Source of the DNA: Cyclobacterium sp.
Lineage (GTDB): Bacteria > Bacteroidota > Bacteroidia > Cytophagales > Cyclobacteriaceae
Direction of reading: 5' to 3'
Assembly (NCBI RefSeq): GCF_014762705.1
Contig: NZ_JABURL010000013.1
Span: 80,967 to 144,966, forward strand
DNA length: 64,000 nucleotides
Of this stretch, positions 26,380 to 35,337 are shown one piece after another (position 1 is the stretch's first letter; each line of letters opens with the position of its first letter). A program made the translations under genes and the position numbers. The notes under the pieces were generated by a model. That model ran no database searches. It was given only the letters and a program-made list of their open reading frames with translations, and was not told the origin of the DNA.

Positions 26380-26871
26380 TTATTCCATTAAAATAAGATC
26401 GAACACATAGAATCCTGCCAGGGCTGTCACCCTTGCATTCTGTGGTGCAGGCACTACCCATTCCAATCTCAGGTTATTTTGGTTTCTGGTAAAGGAAATT
26501 TCTTTATTGGCAGCAGGCTGTATTCCCGAAAGGATAATCTTATCCAAGTTTTCTCCTTCGAAGGCCCAATTCCCATTCGTGTCAAACAGCAGATTGCTGT
26601 TTTCGGTAATGTAAGATTTTCCTGTATTGTTGGCAATAAAACGGATTTCAAAATCAGCAAATTCATTCGTTTGCACTGTGCCATCTTTGGTGACCGAACC
26701 TCCGTTGCTAACTGTCCATGTCTGACTTCCCGAGGGCCCAGTAAGTCTTTCTATGGCTTGCTCTTCGGCTGTCTTTTCAGGTTCCCCGTTTTCTCCTCCA
26801 TTACAAGCTGTAAATCCCATAAGGAGCAGGAAGGCCCAAAAATAATTCATCAATGCTTTCATACTTTTCAA
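26380..26871 (-). CDS. Hypothetical lipoprotein
   Basis: Exported lipoprotein of 163 residues that I cannot assign to a named family. The signal peptide ends with lipobox F-T-A-C (Cys23), followed by a short acidic linker (GGENGEPEKTAEEQAIERL). One compact beta-rich domain then follows with GSQTWTVSNGGSV, FEIRFIANNTGKSYI and WAFEGENLDKIILSG. The pattern recalls small lipocalin-like or DUF5004-type Bacteroidota lipoproteins, but this is only a resemblance. It is 35 bp downstream of the ABC ATPase gene and 29 bp upstream of the DUF4440 gene. Confidence 0.7.
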   Translation of the reverse strand: MKSMKALMNYFWAFLLLMGFTACNGGENGEPEKTAEEQAIERLTGPSGSQTWTVSNGGSVTKDGTVQTNEFADFEIRFIANNTGKSYITENSNLLFDTNGNWAFEGENLDKIILSGIQPAANKEISFTRNQNNLRLEWVVPAPQNARVTALAGFYVFDLILME

Positions 26872-26906
26872 ACTAGAGGAGTAAATTTAATCAATTCCAG
26901 GGTTAA

Positions 26907-27542
26907 TCAAATAATACCTTGCCTTTTATAATCCTCCAGACGAAGAATTTGTTCACAGAAATCATATTCTCTGGGATCATTGGAGGCGATGACAATACAT
27001 TTATCCTTTCCAAACCGGGTGATCATTTCCCTATACCATTGTATTCCTTTTTCGTCAAGATTGGAGGTGGGTTCATCCAGAAGCACAAAAGGGGCCTGTG
27101 AAAAAAAGCAGATTCCCAATTTCAGTCTTTGCTTCATTCCTGATGAAAAGAAAGAAATAGGTTTATCAATGGCATTTTCCAGATAAAGTAGGTTCAAAAG
27201 TGCAGTTGTACCGATATTTCCTTCCGGTTTTTTGAATTGAAAATGAAAATTCAAAAACTCATTGAGGGTGAATTCTTCGGGTAACTCCAGGTAGGGGGCA
27301 CTGATGACCAGGTGTTTGTATATTTCTTCGGGAGAAATTTCATTCTGGTCCTTTGAAAACACCAAATTTCCTTCCGTGAGAGGCATCTGTGCCGACAGAC
27401 ATTTGATCAGGGTAGACTTTCCGGAGCCATTATTTCCGGTAACGGCCATTCTCATTCCGCTTTTCAAGCTCAGGTCCAGGTTTTTAAAAATCCAATCTCT
27501 TTGAAATTTTTTCCCAGCCTGTTTTAGCTCAACGGACAGCAT
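26907..27542 (-). CDS. ABC transporter ATP-binding protein
   Basis: Stand-alone ABC ATPase, 211 residues. Walker A is TGNNGSGKST (35-44), the signature is FFSSGMKQR (about 133-141), Walker B is FVLLDEPTSNLD (about 155-166), and the switch region follows at CIVIASNDP, where the usual H-loop histidine is replaced by Asn. It resembles the small CcmA-like and antibiotic-export ATPases. No permease gene is adjacent. It lies one base after the lpxA stop, in the lpxD-lpxC/fabZ-lpxA operon, so an envelope-lipid transport link is suggested by position only. Confidence 0.88.
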   Translation of the reverse strand: MLSVELKQAGKKFQRDWIFKNLDLSLKSGMRMAVTGNNGSGKSTLIKCLSAQMPLTEGNLVFSKDQNEISPEEIYKHLVISAPYLELPEEFTLNEFLNFHFQFKKPEGNIGTTALLNLLYLENAIDKPISFFSSGMKQRLKLGICFFSQAPFVLLDEPTSNLDEKGIQWYREMITRFGKDKCIVIASNDPREYDFCEQILRLEDYKRQGII

Positions 27543-27543
27543 A

Positions 27544-28323
27544 TCACTGAATATAACCTTTCATTACGCCCCTCTCTGAGGAGCGTATGAAGTTGACAAT
27601 CTCATCCCGCTCTTTTGTGGCAGGAAGGTTGATTTCAATTTCCTCCAGGGCTTTGCTGTTGTTCCAGCTGTTTAAAAACAAATACCGGTAGACCTCCTGG
27701 ATTTCGCTTATCGTTTTGCCTTCAAATCCCCTTCTTCTTAGTCCCAGGGAATTGACTCCGGCATAACTCAAAGGTTCTCTGGCAGCTTTTGTAAAAGGCG
27801 GAACATCTTTCCGGACCAGTGAACCGCCGGAAATCATGCTGTGCATTCCTATTTTAACAAACTGGTGTATGGCACTGCTGCCACCAACAAATGCCCAATC
27901 ATCAATGTTGACATGTCCCGCTACCTGTACCGAATTGGCGATGATTACCCGGTCATGTATCAGGCAATCATGGGCTATATGTACATAAGCCATTAAAAGG
28001 CAATCATTGCCAATTTTGGTGGTCTTTTTATCCGCCGTTCCCCTGTTTATGGTTACAAACTCCCTGATGGTCGTATTATTTCCGATTTCTACCAGAGAGT
28101 CCTCACCTTTGTATTTCAGGTCTTGAGGAATGGCTGCAATAACGGCACCTGGAAAGATGCTGCAGTTTTCTCCAATTCTTGCACCTGGATAAATGGTGAC
28201 GTTTGAGCCAATCCATGTACCTGCTCCGATTTCCACATCAGAATGGATGGAAGAAAAAGCTTCAACTGAGACATTATCTCCCAACCGGGCATTTTTGTTT
28301 ATTTCGGATAATTTGCTGATCAT
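27544..28323 (-). CDS. lpxA: UDP-GlcNAc O-acyltransferase LpxA
   Basis: First enzyme of lipid A synthesis, moving a 3-hydroxyacyl chain from ACP to the 3-OH of UDP-GlcNAc in the cytoplasm. The 259 residues show left-handed beta-helix hexapeptide repeats from the N-terminus (IGAGTWIGSNVTIYPGARIG). The catalytic His is in HIAHDCLIHD (about 117-126), and a helical C-terminal domain contains GLRRRGF and ends in SSERGVMKGY. Length is typical. The ATG overlaps the end of lpxC-fabZ by 4 bp and the ABC ATPase gene follows after 1 bp, so it is fully embedded in the operon. Confidence 0.97.
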   Translation of the reverse strand: MISKLSEINKNARLGDNVSVEAFSSIHSDVEIGAGTWIGSNVTIYPGARIGENCSIFPGAVIAAIPQDLKYKGEDSLVEIGNNTTIREFVTINRGTADKKTTKIGNDCLLMAYVHIAHDCLIHDRVIIANSVQVAGHVNIDDWAFVGGSSAIHQFVKIGMHSMISGGSLVRKDVPPFTKAAREPLSYAGVNSLGLRRRGFEGKTISEIQEVYRYLFLNSWNNSKALEEIEINLPATKERDEIVNFIRSSERGVMKGYIQ

Positions 28324-29714
28324 GTGTCTTTTCTTACAATGCTGGCAGTCATTATGGCTTCACAAACCAAGGCATTTCCTACAAAAGCCTCCCCCTTCAT
28401 TTTTGCGATTCCTCTCCGGATGGGATTGAGAAGTTCACATTTGAAGATCAATGTGTCACCAGGCAACACCATTTTTCTAAATTTGCAGTTTTCAATACTA
28501 AGGAAATAGGTCCAATAGTTTTCAGGATCTTCCACAGTACTGAGAACCAATATTCCTCCGGTTTGGGCCATGGCCTCTACCTGTAATACTCCTGGCATAA
28601 CCGGATTGTTGGGAAAGTGCCCCATAAAAAAGGGTTCGTTGATGGTGACATTTTTCACCCCCGCCACCAATTTGTCATCAAGATAAATGATTTTGTCCAG
28701 CAATTGAAACGGATACCTGTGAGGAAGAATGTTGCTGATCTGGTTTATGTCCAGTACCGGAGGTAGTTTGGGGTCATAGTAAGGGATATTCATGGGGCCT
28801 GATTTTTCCATGGCCCTTTTGATTTTTTTTGCAAATGCCACATTGGCCGCATGGCCGGGCCTGGCAGCGAGTATCTGGGCTTTTAAAGGTCTGCCCACCA
28901 GTGCCAGGTCACCAATGACATCCAACAGTTTGTGTCGGGCCGGTTCGTTTTTATACCTGAGTTCTACATTGTTTAAAATTCCCTCTTTCTGAACTTCAAC
29001 CTTTTGTTTATTGAACATTTTGGCCAGGCTTGACAATTCCGCCTCTTCGACTATGCGATCTACTACTACAATGGCATTATTCAGGTCACCGCCTTTTATC
29101 AGGTTATTGTTATAGAGCATTTCCAACTCGTGAAGGAAACAAAAGGTCCTGCACGAGGCAATTTCATGCCGGAATTGACTGATATCGGTAATAGAAGCGT
29201 GCTGGCTTCCAAGAACCGGGGAGTTATAATCTACCATTACGGTGACCCTGAAATCGTCCAGGGGCAAGGCTGCCATCTCCACTTCCCTGGCGCTGTCCTT
29301 GTAATGGATGCTTTCAGGTACTTCAAAAAATCTACGAAGTGCATTTTGTTCTTCCAGACCTGCATCTTCCAGGATCTCAATAAATTGAATGCTACTGCCG
29401 TCCAAAATAGGGGGTTCAGGCCCGCTAAGTTGTATCAGCACATTGTCTATTTCCATGCCTACCAGTGCAGCCAGCACATGTTCTACAGTAAAGACCCTGG
29501 CCCCGCTTTGCTCCAGGGTAGTGCCTCTGGATACATCTACCACATTGTCTACGTCCGCATCGATAACTGGCTGGCCTTCCAGATCCATCCTTTGAAACTT
29601 ATAACCATGGTTTGGATTGGCCGGCAAAAAGGTCATGTTGGCTTCAATACCTGTATGTAATCCTACTCCTGATAGGGTGACTTGTTTTTTTATGGTATGC
29701 TGTTTTACTTTCAT
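28320..29714 (-). CDS. lpxC/fabZ: Bifunctional LpxC deacetylase / FabZ dehydratase fusion
   Basis: Fusion found across Bacteroidota. The N-terminal part (1-about 305) is LpxC, the zinc deacetylase that commits UDP-3-acyl-GlcNAc to lipid A. It has HTIKKQVTLSGVGLHTG at the start, metal-site His79 in TVEHVLAAL, and the second zinc motif H-K-L-L-D in PARHKLLDVIGDLALVG. The C-terminal part (about 320-464) is FabZ, the 3-hydroxyacyl-ACP dehydratase, with LPHRYPFQLLD, catalytic His in GHFPNNPVMPG and Glu in QVEAMAQTGG. Both active sites look intact. The fusion puts the two competing users of 3-hydroxyacyl-ACP on one chain. It overlaps lpxA by 4 bp and follows lpxD by 47 bp. Confidence 0.97.
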   Translation of the reverse strand: MKVKQHTIKKQVTLSGVGLHTGIEANMTFLPANPNHGYKFQRMDLEGQPVIDADVDNVVDVSRGTTLEQSGARVFTVEHVLAALVGMEIDNVLIQLSGPEPPILDGSSIQFIEILEDAGLEEQNALRRFFEVPESIHYKDSAREVEMAALPLDDFRVTVMVDYNSPVLGSQHASITDISQFRHEIASCRTFCFLHELEMLYNNNLIKGGDLNNAIVVVDRIVEEAELSSLAKMFNKQKVEVQKEGILNNVELRYKNEPARHKLLDVIGDLALVGRPLKAQILAARPGHAANVAFAKKIKRAMEKSGPMNIPYYDPKLPPVLDINQISNILPHRYPFQLLDKIIYLDDKLVAGVKNVTINEPFFMGHFPNNPVMPGVLQVEAMAQTGGILVLSTVEDPENYWTYFLSIENCKFRKMVLPGDTLIFKCELLNPIRRGIAKMKGEAFVGNALVCEAIMTASIVRKDT

Positions 29715-29761
29715 TAAAATAAGTTACTAAATGGCTGCGATGTCCCAATTAACTGACAAAT

Positions 29762-30784
29762 TTATAGTTTTTTTTCCAGCTCTCTTAATTTGTCCTGAAG
29801 TAAAGGTAATTTTCTGAAAATGGAATATGATTTCAAAAACCCCTTTATGTCAAACCCAATGTATCCAAAAATCGTTTTTCCCGGTTCGGTGACCGATTTC
29901 ATGATACCAGAGTTGGCTCCCACAGTGGTATTATCGGCAATCTGGATATGCCCCACAATACCGCATTTCCCAGCCAAAACGCAGTTCTTTCCGATGGTTG
30001 TTGACCCTGAGATGCCGGCCTGGGAGGCCACTACTGTATTTTCTCCCAGGCTTACATTATGGGCTATCTGTACCTGATTATCGATTTTAACTCCTTTACC
30101 GATATGTGTGGACCCCATTGTTGCGCAATCAATGGTGGTATTAGCCCCTATACTTACCCCGTCTTCCAATACTACATTTCCCAATTGAGGGATATTCTTG
30201 TAGGTACCATCAGGCTGGGGGGCAAAGCCAAATCCGTCAGCCCCTAGAATACTCCCCGCATGAACCTCACAGTCATTTCCAATTACAGTCCTGGAATATA
30301 TTTTGACTCCTGGGTAAAAGGTGCAGTTATCCCCTATGGTTACTTCGTCACCTATGTACACCTGTGGATAAATTTTCACATTTTTACCGATACTACAATT
30401 TTTTCCCACGTAGGAAAAAGCTCCCCGGAAACAATTTGCCCCGATTTTACTGCTTTCATGAAAGTAATTGGGTTCCTCAATACCTGAAATCTCCGATTTC
30501 ACCATCTTGGCATAGGTCTCCAGGAGTTTTGTGAAGCCGGAATAGGGATCCTTTACCCGGATCAGGGTTGTTTTATATTGCTTCTGGGGTTTAAAACTAT
30601 CCGCAACGATGATAGCGGAACAGTCCGTATCGTAAAGGTGTTTTTCATACTTGAGGTTGGATAGAAATCCAATGCTTCCTGCTTTTCCCTCCTGTATTTT
30701 GTCAAGGCGATTGATTTTCCCAGAACCATCTCCTTCCACGCTTCCATCCAAAAGTAGTGCAATTTCATCGATGGTAAATTCCAT
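29762..30784 (-). CDS. lpxD: UDP-3-O-acylglucosamine N-acyltransferase LpxD
   Basis: Third lipid A enzyme, adding the N-linked 3-hydroxyacyl chain to UDP-3-O-acyl-GlcN. The 340 residues start with the uridine-binding domain (1-100, with GSIGFLSNLKYEKHLY). A long hexapeptide beta-helix follows (about 110-300), with catalytic His in VQIAHNVSLG (about 243-252). A short C-terminal helix ends the protein (SIFRKLPLLQDKLRELEKKL). Length and motifs are normal. It is 16 bp downstream of the HD-domain gene and 47 bp upstream of lpxC-fabZ, in the order seen in many Bacteroidota. Confidence 0.97.
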   Translation of the reverse strand: MEFTIDEIALLLDGSVEGDGSGKINRLDKIQEGKAGSIGFLSNLKYEKHLYDTDCSAIIVADSFKPQKQYKTTLIRVKDPYSGFTKLLETYAKMVKSEISGIEEPNYFHESSKIGANCFRGAFSYVGKNCSIGKNVKIYPQVYIGDEVTIGDNCTFYPGVKIYSRTVIGNDCEVHAGSILGADGFGFAPQPDGTYKNIPQLGNVVLEDGVSIGANTTIDCATMGSTHIGKGVKIDNQVQIAHNVSLGENTVVASQAGISGSTTIGKNCVLAGKCGIVGHIQIADNTTVGANSGIMKSVTEPGKTIFGYIGFDIKGFLKSYSIFRKLPLLQDKLRELEKKL

Positions 30785-30800
30785 TTAATTCTTAATTGTT

Positions 30801-32042
30801 TTACCGTAAAGTTAAATTTTTAGCATGACAAGCATAATATTTTTTCACTATTTTGCTCATGGCTTTTATATTTGGCAAATCCGCCGCCATGGCCACGTCC
30901 ATTACCTCCCCCTTTTTTGTCAGGATCCAAATCTTGTCTTTGGCCAGGTATCCGTAATTGCTGATTTCACCGGAAGAAAAGAAATATTCCATATCCTGAT
31001 TGGAAAAAGAATGTTTGCTTTGCACCTTTCGCTTCATGTGTCGAATCTCTTCAGCGGAAAATGGCTGATTGCCCAAATGTATTTTAAACAAGTTTCTGGT
31101 CAGAAACATATGGGAAATTTCCCGCAGGACAAAATCTTCTTCGTTTTTCCATAGTTTGATGGCACCCCAAACATCAAAATCATCCATTTGGGAAAAGTCA
31201 TTCAGCCAATCCTTTTGCCCTTCTTTGGGATCATTGGACGGGTCTTTTTCCAGAAACAGGAGGAGTTCTTCGGATCCCGGCAGATTTATTCCGGCATTTT
31301 TCAGTTCCCTGGCCCTTAAAATCAGATTGATAAGCATTTTCTCAGCGCAAACAGTCGTTTTATGCAGGTATACCTGCCAATACATTAATCTTCGTGCACT
31401 CAAAAAATTCTCAATACTGTAAATTCCTTTTTCTTCAATGACTACCTGATCGTTTACGATGGTCATCATTTTGATGATACGGTCTGCCCCAATTGTGCCT
31501 TCTGAAACTCCGGTAAAAAAGCAATCTCGCTGTAAATAATCCAGGCGATCAATATCGAGTTGGCTGGAGACCAGTTGGTGAAAGAATTTTCTTTCGTAAC
31601 TTCCCACAAATATTTTTCTGGCCAATGAAAGTTGGCCATGAAATTGCTTATTCAATGCATCAAAGAATAGCAGGGAAATGGCTTCATGATGTAGTCCTTT
31701 AAGAAGAATCGACTCCAAAGCATGGGAAAAAGGCCCATGACCGATGTCGTGCAGTAATATTGCCAAAAGGGCAGCTTCATATTCCTCTTCAGATATTTCA
31801 ATGCCTTTATTGCGCAGTTGATCAAGGGTAATGCTCATCAAATGCATGGCTCCAATAGCGTGATGGAATCGGGTATGCAGGGCTCCCGGGTAGACCATAT
31901 CCGTCAAACCTAATTGTTTGATTCTGCGTAACCTTTGGAAATAGGGGTGGTCTATTACGGCAAAAATCAATTCACTGGGAATATTGATGAACCCGTACAC
32001 GGGGTCATTGATGATTTTATGGCTTTTCAATGTCCTGTTCAT
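30801..32042 (-). CDS. HD-domain phosphohydrolase (dNTPase-like)
   Basis: Cytoplasmic metal-dependent phosphohydrolase of the HD superfamily, related to SAMHD1 and bacterial dGTPase-like proteins; the actual substrate is unknown. Motifs: FQRLRRIKQLG (35-45), TRFHHAIGAMHL (58-69, first metal His), LLHDIGHGPFSHALE (96-110, the H98-D99 pair), and further down SSQLDIDRLDYLQRD, the distal Asp. Length 413 fits the group. It is first in the operon with lpxD, a conserved neighbourhood in Bacteroidota that hints at coordination with envelope synthesis. Its ATG lies only 51 bp from the divergent porX start, so both promoters share a very short spacer. Confidence 0.9.
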   Translation of the reverse strand: MNRTLKSHKIINDPVYGFINIPSELIFAVIDHPYFQRLRRIKQLGLTDMVYPGALHTRFHHAIGAMHLMSITLDQLRNKGIEISEEEYEAALLAILLHDIGHGPFSHALESILLKGLHHEAISLLFFDALNKQFHGQLSLARKIFVGSYERKFFHQLVSSQLDIDRLDYLQRDCFFTGVSEGTIGADRIIKMMTIVNDQVVIEEKGIYSIENFLSARRLMYWQVYLHKTTVCAEKMLINLILRARELKNAGINLPGSEELLLFLEKDPSNDPKEGQKDWLNDFSQMDDFDVWGAIKLWKNEEDFVLREISHMFLTRNLFKIHLGNQPFSAEEIRHMKRKVQSKHSFSNQDMEYFFSSGEISNYGYLAKDKIWILTKKGEVMDVAMAADLPNIKAMSKIVKKYYACHAKNLTLR

Positions 32043-32093
32043 AAAGGCAACTTGCCAAAAGTAATTAATCTAAAAAGAATTAAACCAATTGAT

Positions 32094-33647
32094 ATGGAAA
32101 ATTTCAAAATATTGTGGGCTGATGATGAGATTGACCTCTTAAAACCGCATATCTTATTCCTGGAGCAAAGGGGATATGATATTGTGACCGTAAACAGTGG
32201 ACTGGATGCGGTGGAAAAGGTAGAAGCGGAAAATTATGACGTAGTGTTTCTGGATGAAATGATGCCGGGAATGACTGGCCTGGAAACGCTGCAACAGATC
32301 AAAAGCCTGAAACCTCAAATTCCTGTAGTCATGATAACCAAGAGTGAGGAGGAGCATATCATGGACGACGCCATTGGGGGTAAGATTGCCGACTACCTGA
32401 TTAAACCAATAAATCCAAATCAGATTCTGCTATCTGTAAAAAAAATCCTTCAAAACAAGCAGCTTATCAGCGAGAAGACAAACCTTTCTTATCAGCAGGA
32501 TTTCAGGAATATCAGTATGGCATATAATGATGCCATAGACCATGAAGAATGGGCAGACATCTATAAAAAACTAACCTATTGGGAGTTGGAGATAGATGAA
32601 ACCGAAAATAAAAGCATGCAGGAGGTATTGGAGACGCAAAAAGTTGAAGCCAACGCAAACTTTGCCAGATTCATAAAGGAAAATTACCTGGATTGGTTGA
32701 ACGTTCCCAATATCAGTAAACCTGTAATGTCTCATCAGGTAATGAAGGAACATGTTTTTCCAAAGATAAAGGAAGGCAAGCCTTTATTTTTTATCGTGAT
32801 AGACAACCTGCGTCTCGATCAATGGGAAATGATTGAAAATCAACTGGGAGATTATTTTACAGTCAAAGAGGACAAAACCTATTATAGTATTTTGCCTACC
32901 ACTACTGCTTTTTCCAGAAATGCTTTGTTCAGCGGATTGATGCCAATGGATATGGCCAAATACCATCCTGATCTTTGGGAAGGAGAGGATACGGATGAAG
33001 GGAAAAACAATAACGAAGCGGAATTTTTGAAAGTGAACCTGAAAAAAAACAGGCTTTCTATTCGTTCAAGCTACCATAAAATATTGCAGACCAATCAGGG
33101 AAAAGCTGTTTTGGATCAATTTCCCAATTTGATGAAAAACGATCTGAATGTATTGGTTTATAATTTCGTGGATATGATGTCACATGCCCGAACAGATATG
33201 AAGATGATCCGTGAACTGGCCCCTGATGAGTCGGCCTATCGATCTCTTACCAATAGTTGGTTTTTACACAGCTCCCTATTTGAACTATTTAAAAAAATCA
33301 GTTCGGCGGGTGCGGAGGTAATCGTAACCACTGACCACGGTACCAAGCGGGTAAACAAACCCTATAAAATTGTAGGTGATCGAAATGTGACCACAAACCT
33401 GAGGTACAAACAAGGGAAAAACCTTAATTTTGAATCAGGAAAAGTATTTGAAATCAAAAAACCCGGTGAAGCCAAACTCCCTCAACTGAATATCTCTTCC
33501 AGTTATGTGTTCGCTGTGGAAGATTATTTCTTTGCTTACCCCAACAACTACAATTATTATGTGAATTTCTACAAAGACACCTTTCAACATGGGGGGGTTT
33601 CTTTAGAAGAAATGATTATTCCAATAGTGCATTTACAGCCAAAATAA
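32094..33647 (+). CDS. porX: PorX-type response regulator with PglZ domain
   Basis: Two-component response regulator, 517 residues from the ATG at 32094. A longer frame to 31935 runs into the divergent gene and is not needed. The receiver domain (1-120) has acidic residues D10-D11, phospho-acceptor D54 in FLDEMMPGM and Lys in LIKPINPNQ. A helical linker leads to a PglZ domain (about 200-517, alkaline-phosphatase fold; FIVIDNLRLDQW, LPTTTAFSRNALFSG, VTTDHGTKR). In Porphyromonas gingivalis PorX is needed for type IX secretion and its PglZ part has phosphodiesterase activity. The partner kinase PorY is not adjacent. tsaE and alanine dehydrogenase follow in the same run, 7 bp and then a 4-bp overlap. 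Confidence 0.93.
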   Translation: MENFKILWADDEIDLLKPHILFLEQRGYDIVTVNSGLDAVEKVEAENYDVVFLDEMMPGMTGLETLQQIKSLKPQIPVVMITKSEEEHIMDDAIGGKIADYLIKPINPNQILLSVKKILQNKQLISEKTNLSYQQDFRNISMAYNDAIDHEEWADIYKKLTYWELEIDETENKSMQEVLETQKVEANANFARFIKENYLDWLNVPNISKPVMSHQVMKEHVFPKIKEGKPLFFIVIDNLRLDQWEMIENQLGDYFTVKEDKTYYSILPTTTAFSRNALFSGLMPMDMAKYHPDLWEGEDTDEGKNNNEAEFLKVNLKKNRLSIRSSYHKILQTNQGKAVLDQFPNLMKNDLNVLVYNFVDMMSHARTDMKMIRELAPDESAYRSLTNSWFLHSSLFELFKKISSAGAEVIVTTDHGTKRVNKPYKIVGDRNVTTNLRYKQGKNLNFESGKVFEIKKPGEAKLPQLNISSSYVFAVEDYFFAYPNNYNYYVNFYKDTFQHGGVSLEEMIIPIVHLQPK

Positions 33648-33654
33648 ACGCTTT

Positions 33655-34083
33655 TTGAAAACAATACATTGCAATCATTTAAATGAAATTTCAAATTCCG
33701 CAGAATTAATCCTAGATTTATGCAGGGGAATTGATGTTTGGGTGTTTAAAGGGGAGATGGGGGCAGGCAAGACCACCTTGATCAAGGCTATCTCGGCCTT
33801 ACTTGAAGTCAATGACCCGGTAAGTAGTCCCACATTTTCAATAGTGAATGAATATGCTAGCAAGGATGCCGGAATGATTTATCACTTTGACTTTTATAGG
33901 ATTGAAGATCCTATGGAGGCCGTTGAAATAGGTGTTGAGGAGTATTTTGACAGCGGGCACTATTGTTTTGTAGAATGGGCAGAAAAAATTCCCTCGTTTT
34001 TGCCAGATGAATTTGCTTTGATTGAAATTGAAAAGGGGGAAAAGGAAATGAGAGAAATAAGTGTAAAAATAATCCATCAATGA
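33655..34083 (+). CDS. tsaE: tRNA t6A biosynthesis ATPase TsaE
   Basis: Small P-loop ATPase that works with TsaB and TsaD to make N6-threonylcarbamoyl-adenosine at A37 of ANN-decoding tRNAs. Walker A is GEMGAGKTT (33-41), a typical SSPTFSIVNEY switch segment follows (about 57-67), and FVEWAEKIPSFLP is the family C-terminal motif. The start is TTG at 33655: no ATG or GTG precedes the conserved core, and 142 residues is the normal length. The stop overlaps the start of the alanine dehydrogenase gene (ATGA), so the two are translationally coupled. porX ends 7 bp upstream. Confidence 0.93.
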   Translation: MKTIHCNHLNEISNSAELILDLCRGIDVWVFKGEMGAGKTTLIKAISALLEVNDPVSSPTFSIVNEYASKDAGMIYHFDFYRIEDPMEAVEIGVEEYFDSGHYCFVEWAEKIPSFLPDEFALIEIEKGEKEMREISVKIIHQ

Positions 34084-35300
34084 TAGGGGGATCAGGATTT
34101 TCCGAAATAGCCAGAGAAACGGGAGTGTTCACTCAAGAGGCTGTAGCCAGGGTGAAAAAAAAAGGTTCGCAGGTTTTGATCGGTATTCCCCGGGAAACGG
34201 CGGAGCAGGAAAACAGAGTAGTCCTTACACCTGAGGCAGTGGGTCTTTTGGTAAATAATGGGCAACGGGTAAAAGTTGAAACAAATGCGGGTATTTTATC
34301 CAAGTTTTCTGACAAGGATTATTCCGATGCCGGAGCATCCGTTGTTTACTCCAGCAAGGAGGTGTTTGATGCAGATGTTGTATTGAAGGTAGAGCCTCCG
34401 GTGGCGGAAGAAATAGGCTACATGCGGCAGGGTGCTTGTCTGATATCGGCACTTCAGCTGGGTAAACAAAAAGCTGCTTTTATTCAACAATTAAACCAGA
34501 AGAAGATCACCGCGGTGGCCTTTGAGCACCTTGAAGATAAAGTAGGTGGGATGCCGGTGGTAAGGGCCATGAGTGAAATAGCAGGTAGTACGGTAATGCT
34601 GATTGCAGCTGAATACCTGAGCAGTGTGAGTGAGGGAAAAGGAATGATTTTGGGAGGAATCACCGGTGTGCCTCCCACCCAGGTGGTCATCATCGGTGCT
34701 GGAACAGTTGCCGAGTATGCTGCAAGAACAGCCCTGGGCCTGGGCGCAAACATCAAAATTTTTGACAACCACATTTATAAATTAAGGCGGATAAAACAAG
34801 TATTGGGCCAGCAGGTTTTTACATCAACTATCGATAATTATGTTCTGGGACAAGCGCTGAAAGAAGCAGATGTGGTGATTGGAGCCTTAAGGGCTGAAAA
34901 GGGTAGACCTAAGTTGGTGGTTTCTGAAGAAATGGTTTCCCAAATGATGGAAGATAGTATCGTAATCGATGTCAGCATTGATCAGGGAGGCTGCATAGCC
35001 ACTGCAGAGATGACTAGCCACAATGAACCAGTATATAAGAAGCATGGGGTGATTCATTACTGTGTGCCTAATATTCCCTCAAGGGTATCTAGAACAGCCT
35101 CCTACTCCCTCAGCAATATTTTCACACCGATTCTTTTGCAGATGGCAGATCTGGGTGGCGCAGAAGAAATGATCTTCAATTACAAATGGTTCATGAAGGG
35201 GGTTTATACCTATAGGGGTAGCCTGACCAATGCCCACCTGGGCAGAAAGTTTCAAATGGCTCACAAAGAATTACAGCTTTTGCTGGCAGCAAGATACTAA
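34080..35300 (+). CDS. ald: Alanine dehydrogenase
   Basis: NAD-dependent alanine dehydrogenase (L-alanine to pyruvate and ammonia), 406 residues, of the AlaDH/PNT family. The N-terminal substrate domain begins with VLIGIPRETAEQENRVVLTPEAV (from about 32), where R and K contact substrate. The NAD site is VVIIGAGTVAEYAA (about 202-215), with VIDVSIDQGGC and VPNIPSRVSRTAS later. There are about 30 extra residues before the usual family start, with a lysine-rich end (VARVKKKG), as in other Cytophagales copies. The ATG overlaps the tsaE stop by 4 bp. A hairpin between it and the convergent response-regulator gene probably ends the transcript. Confidence 0.93.
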   Translation: MIGGSGFSEIARETGVFTQEAVARVKKKGSQVLIGIPRETAEQENRVVLTPEAVGLLVNNGQRVKVETNAGILSKFSDKDYSDAGASVVYSSKEVFDADVVLKVEPPVAEEIGYMRQGACLISALQLGKQKAAFIQQLNQKKITAVAFEHLEDKVGGMPVVRAMSEIAGSTVMLIAAEYLSSVSEGKGMILGGITGVPPTQVVIIGAGTVAEYAARTALGLGANIKIFDNHIYKLRRIKQVLGQQVFTSTIDNYVLGQALKEADVVIGALRAEKGRPKLVVSEEMVSQMMEDSIVIDVSIDQGGCIATAEMTSHNEPVYKKHGVIHYCVPNIPSRVSRTASYSLSNIFTPILLQMADLGGAEEMIFNYKWFMKGVYTYRGSLTNAHLGRKFQMAHKELQLLLAARY

Positions 35301-35303
35301 AGG

Positions 35304-35337
35304 AAAAATCCTCAGGAAAGCAGGTTTTGCCTGAGGA
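35304..35337 (-). terminator. Terminator between ald and the orphan response regulator
   Basis: TCCTCAGG (35309-35316) pairs with CCTGAGGA (35330-35337). On the minus strand the hairpin is followed by TTTTT, so it mainly serves the response-regulator gene, whose last codons and stop lie inside the stem. Confidence 0.65.

Noticed and set aside
29130..29660. 176-codon plus-strand frame
   Set aside because: Antisense shadow of lpxC-fabZ; no domain or signal pattern.
31935..32093. Longer N-terminus for porX
   Set aside because: The extra 53 residues overlap the divergent HD gene and precede the normal receiver start MENFKILWADDE.
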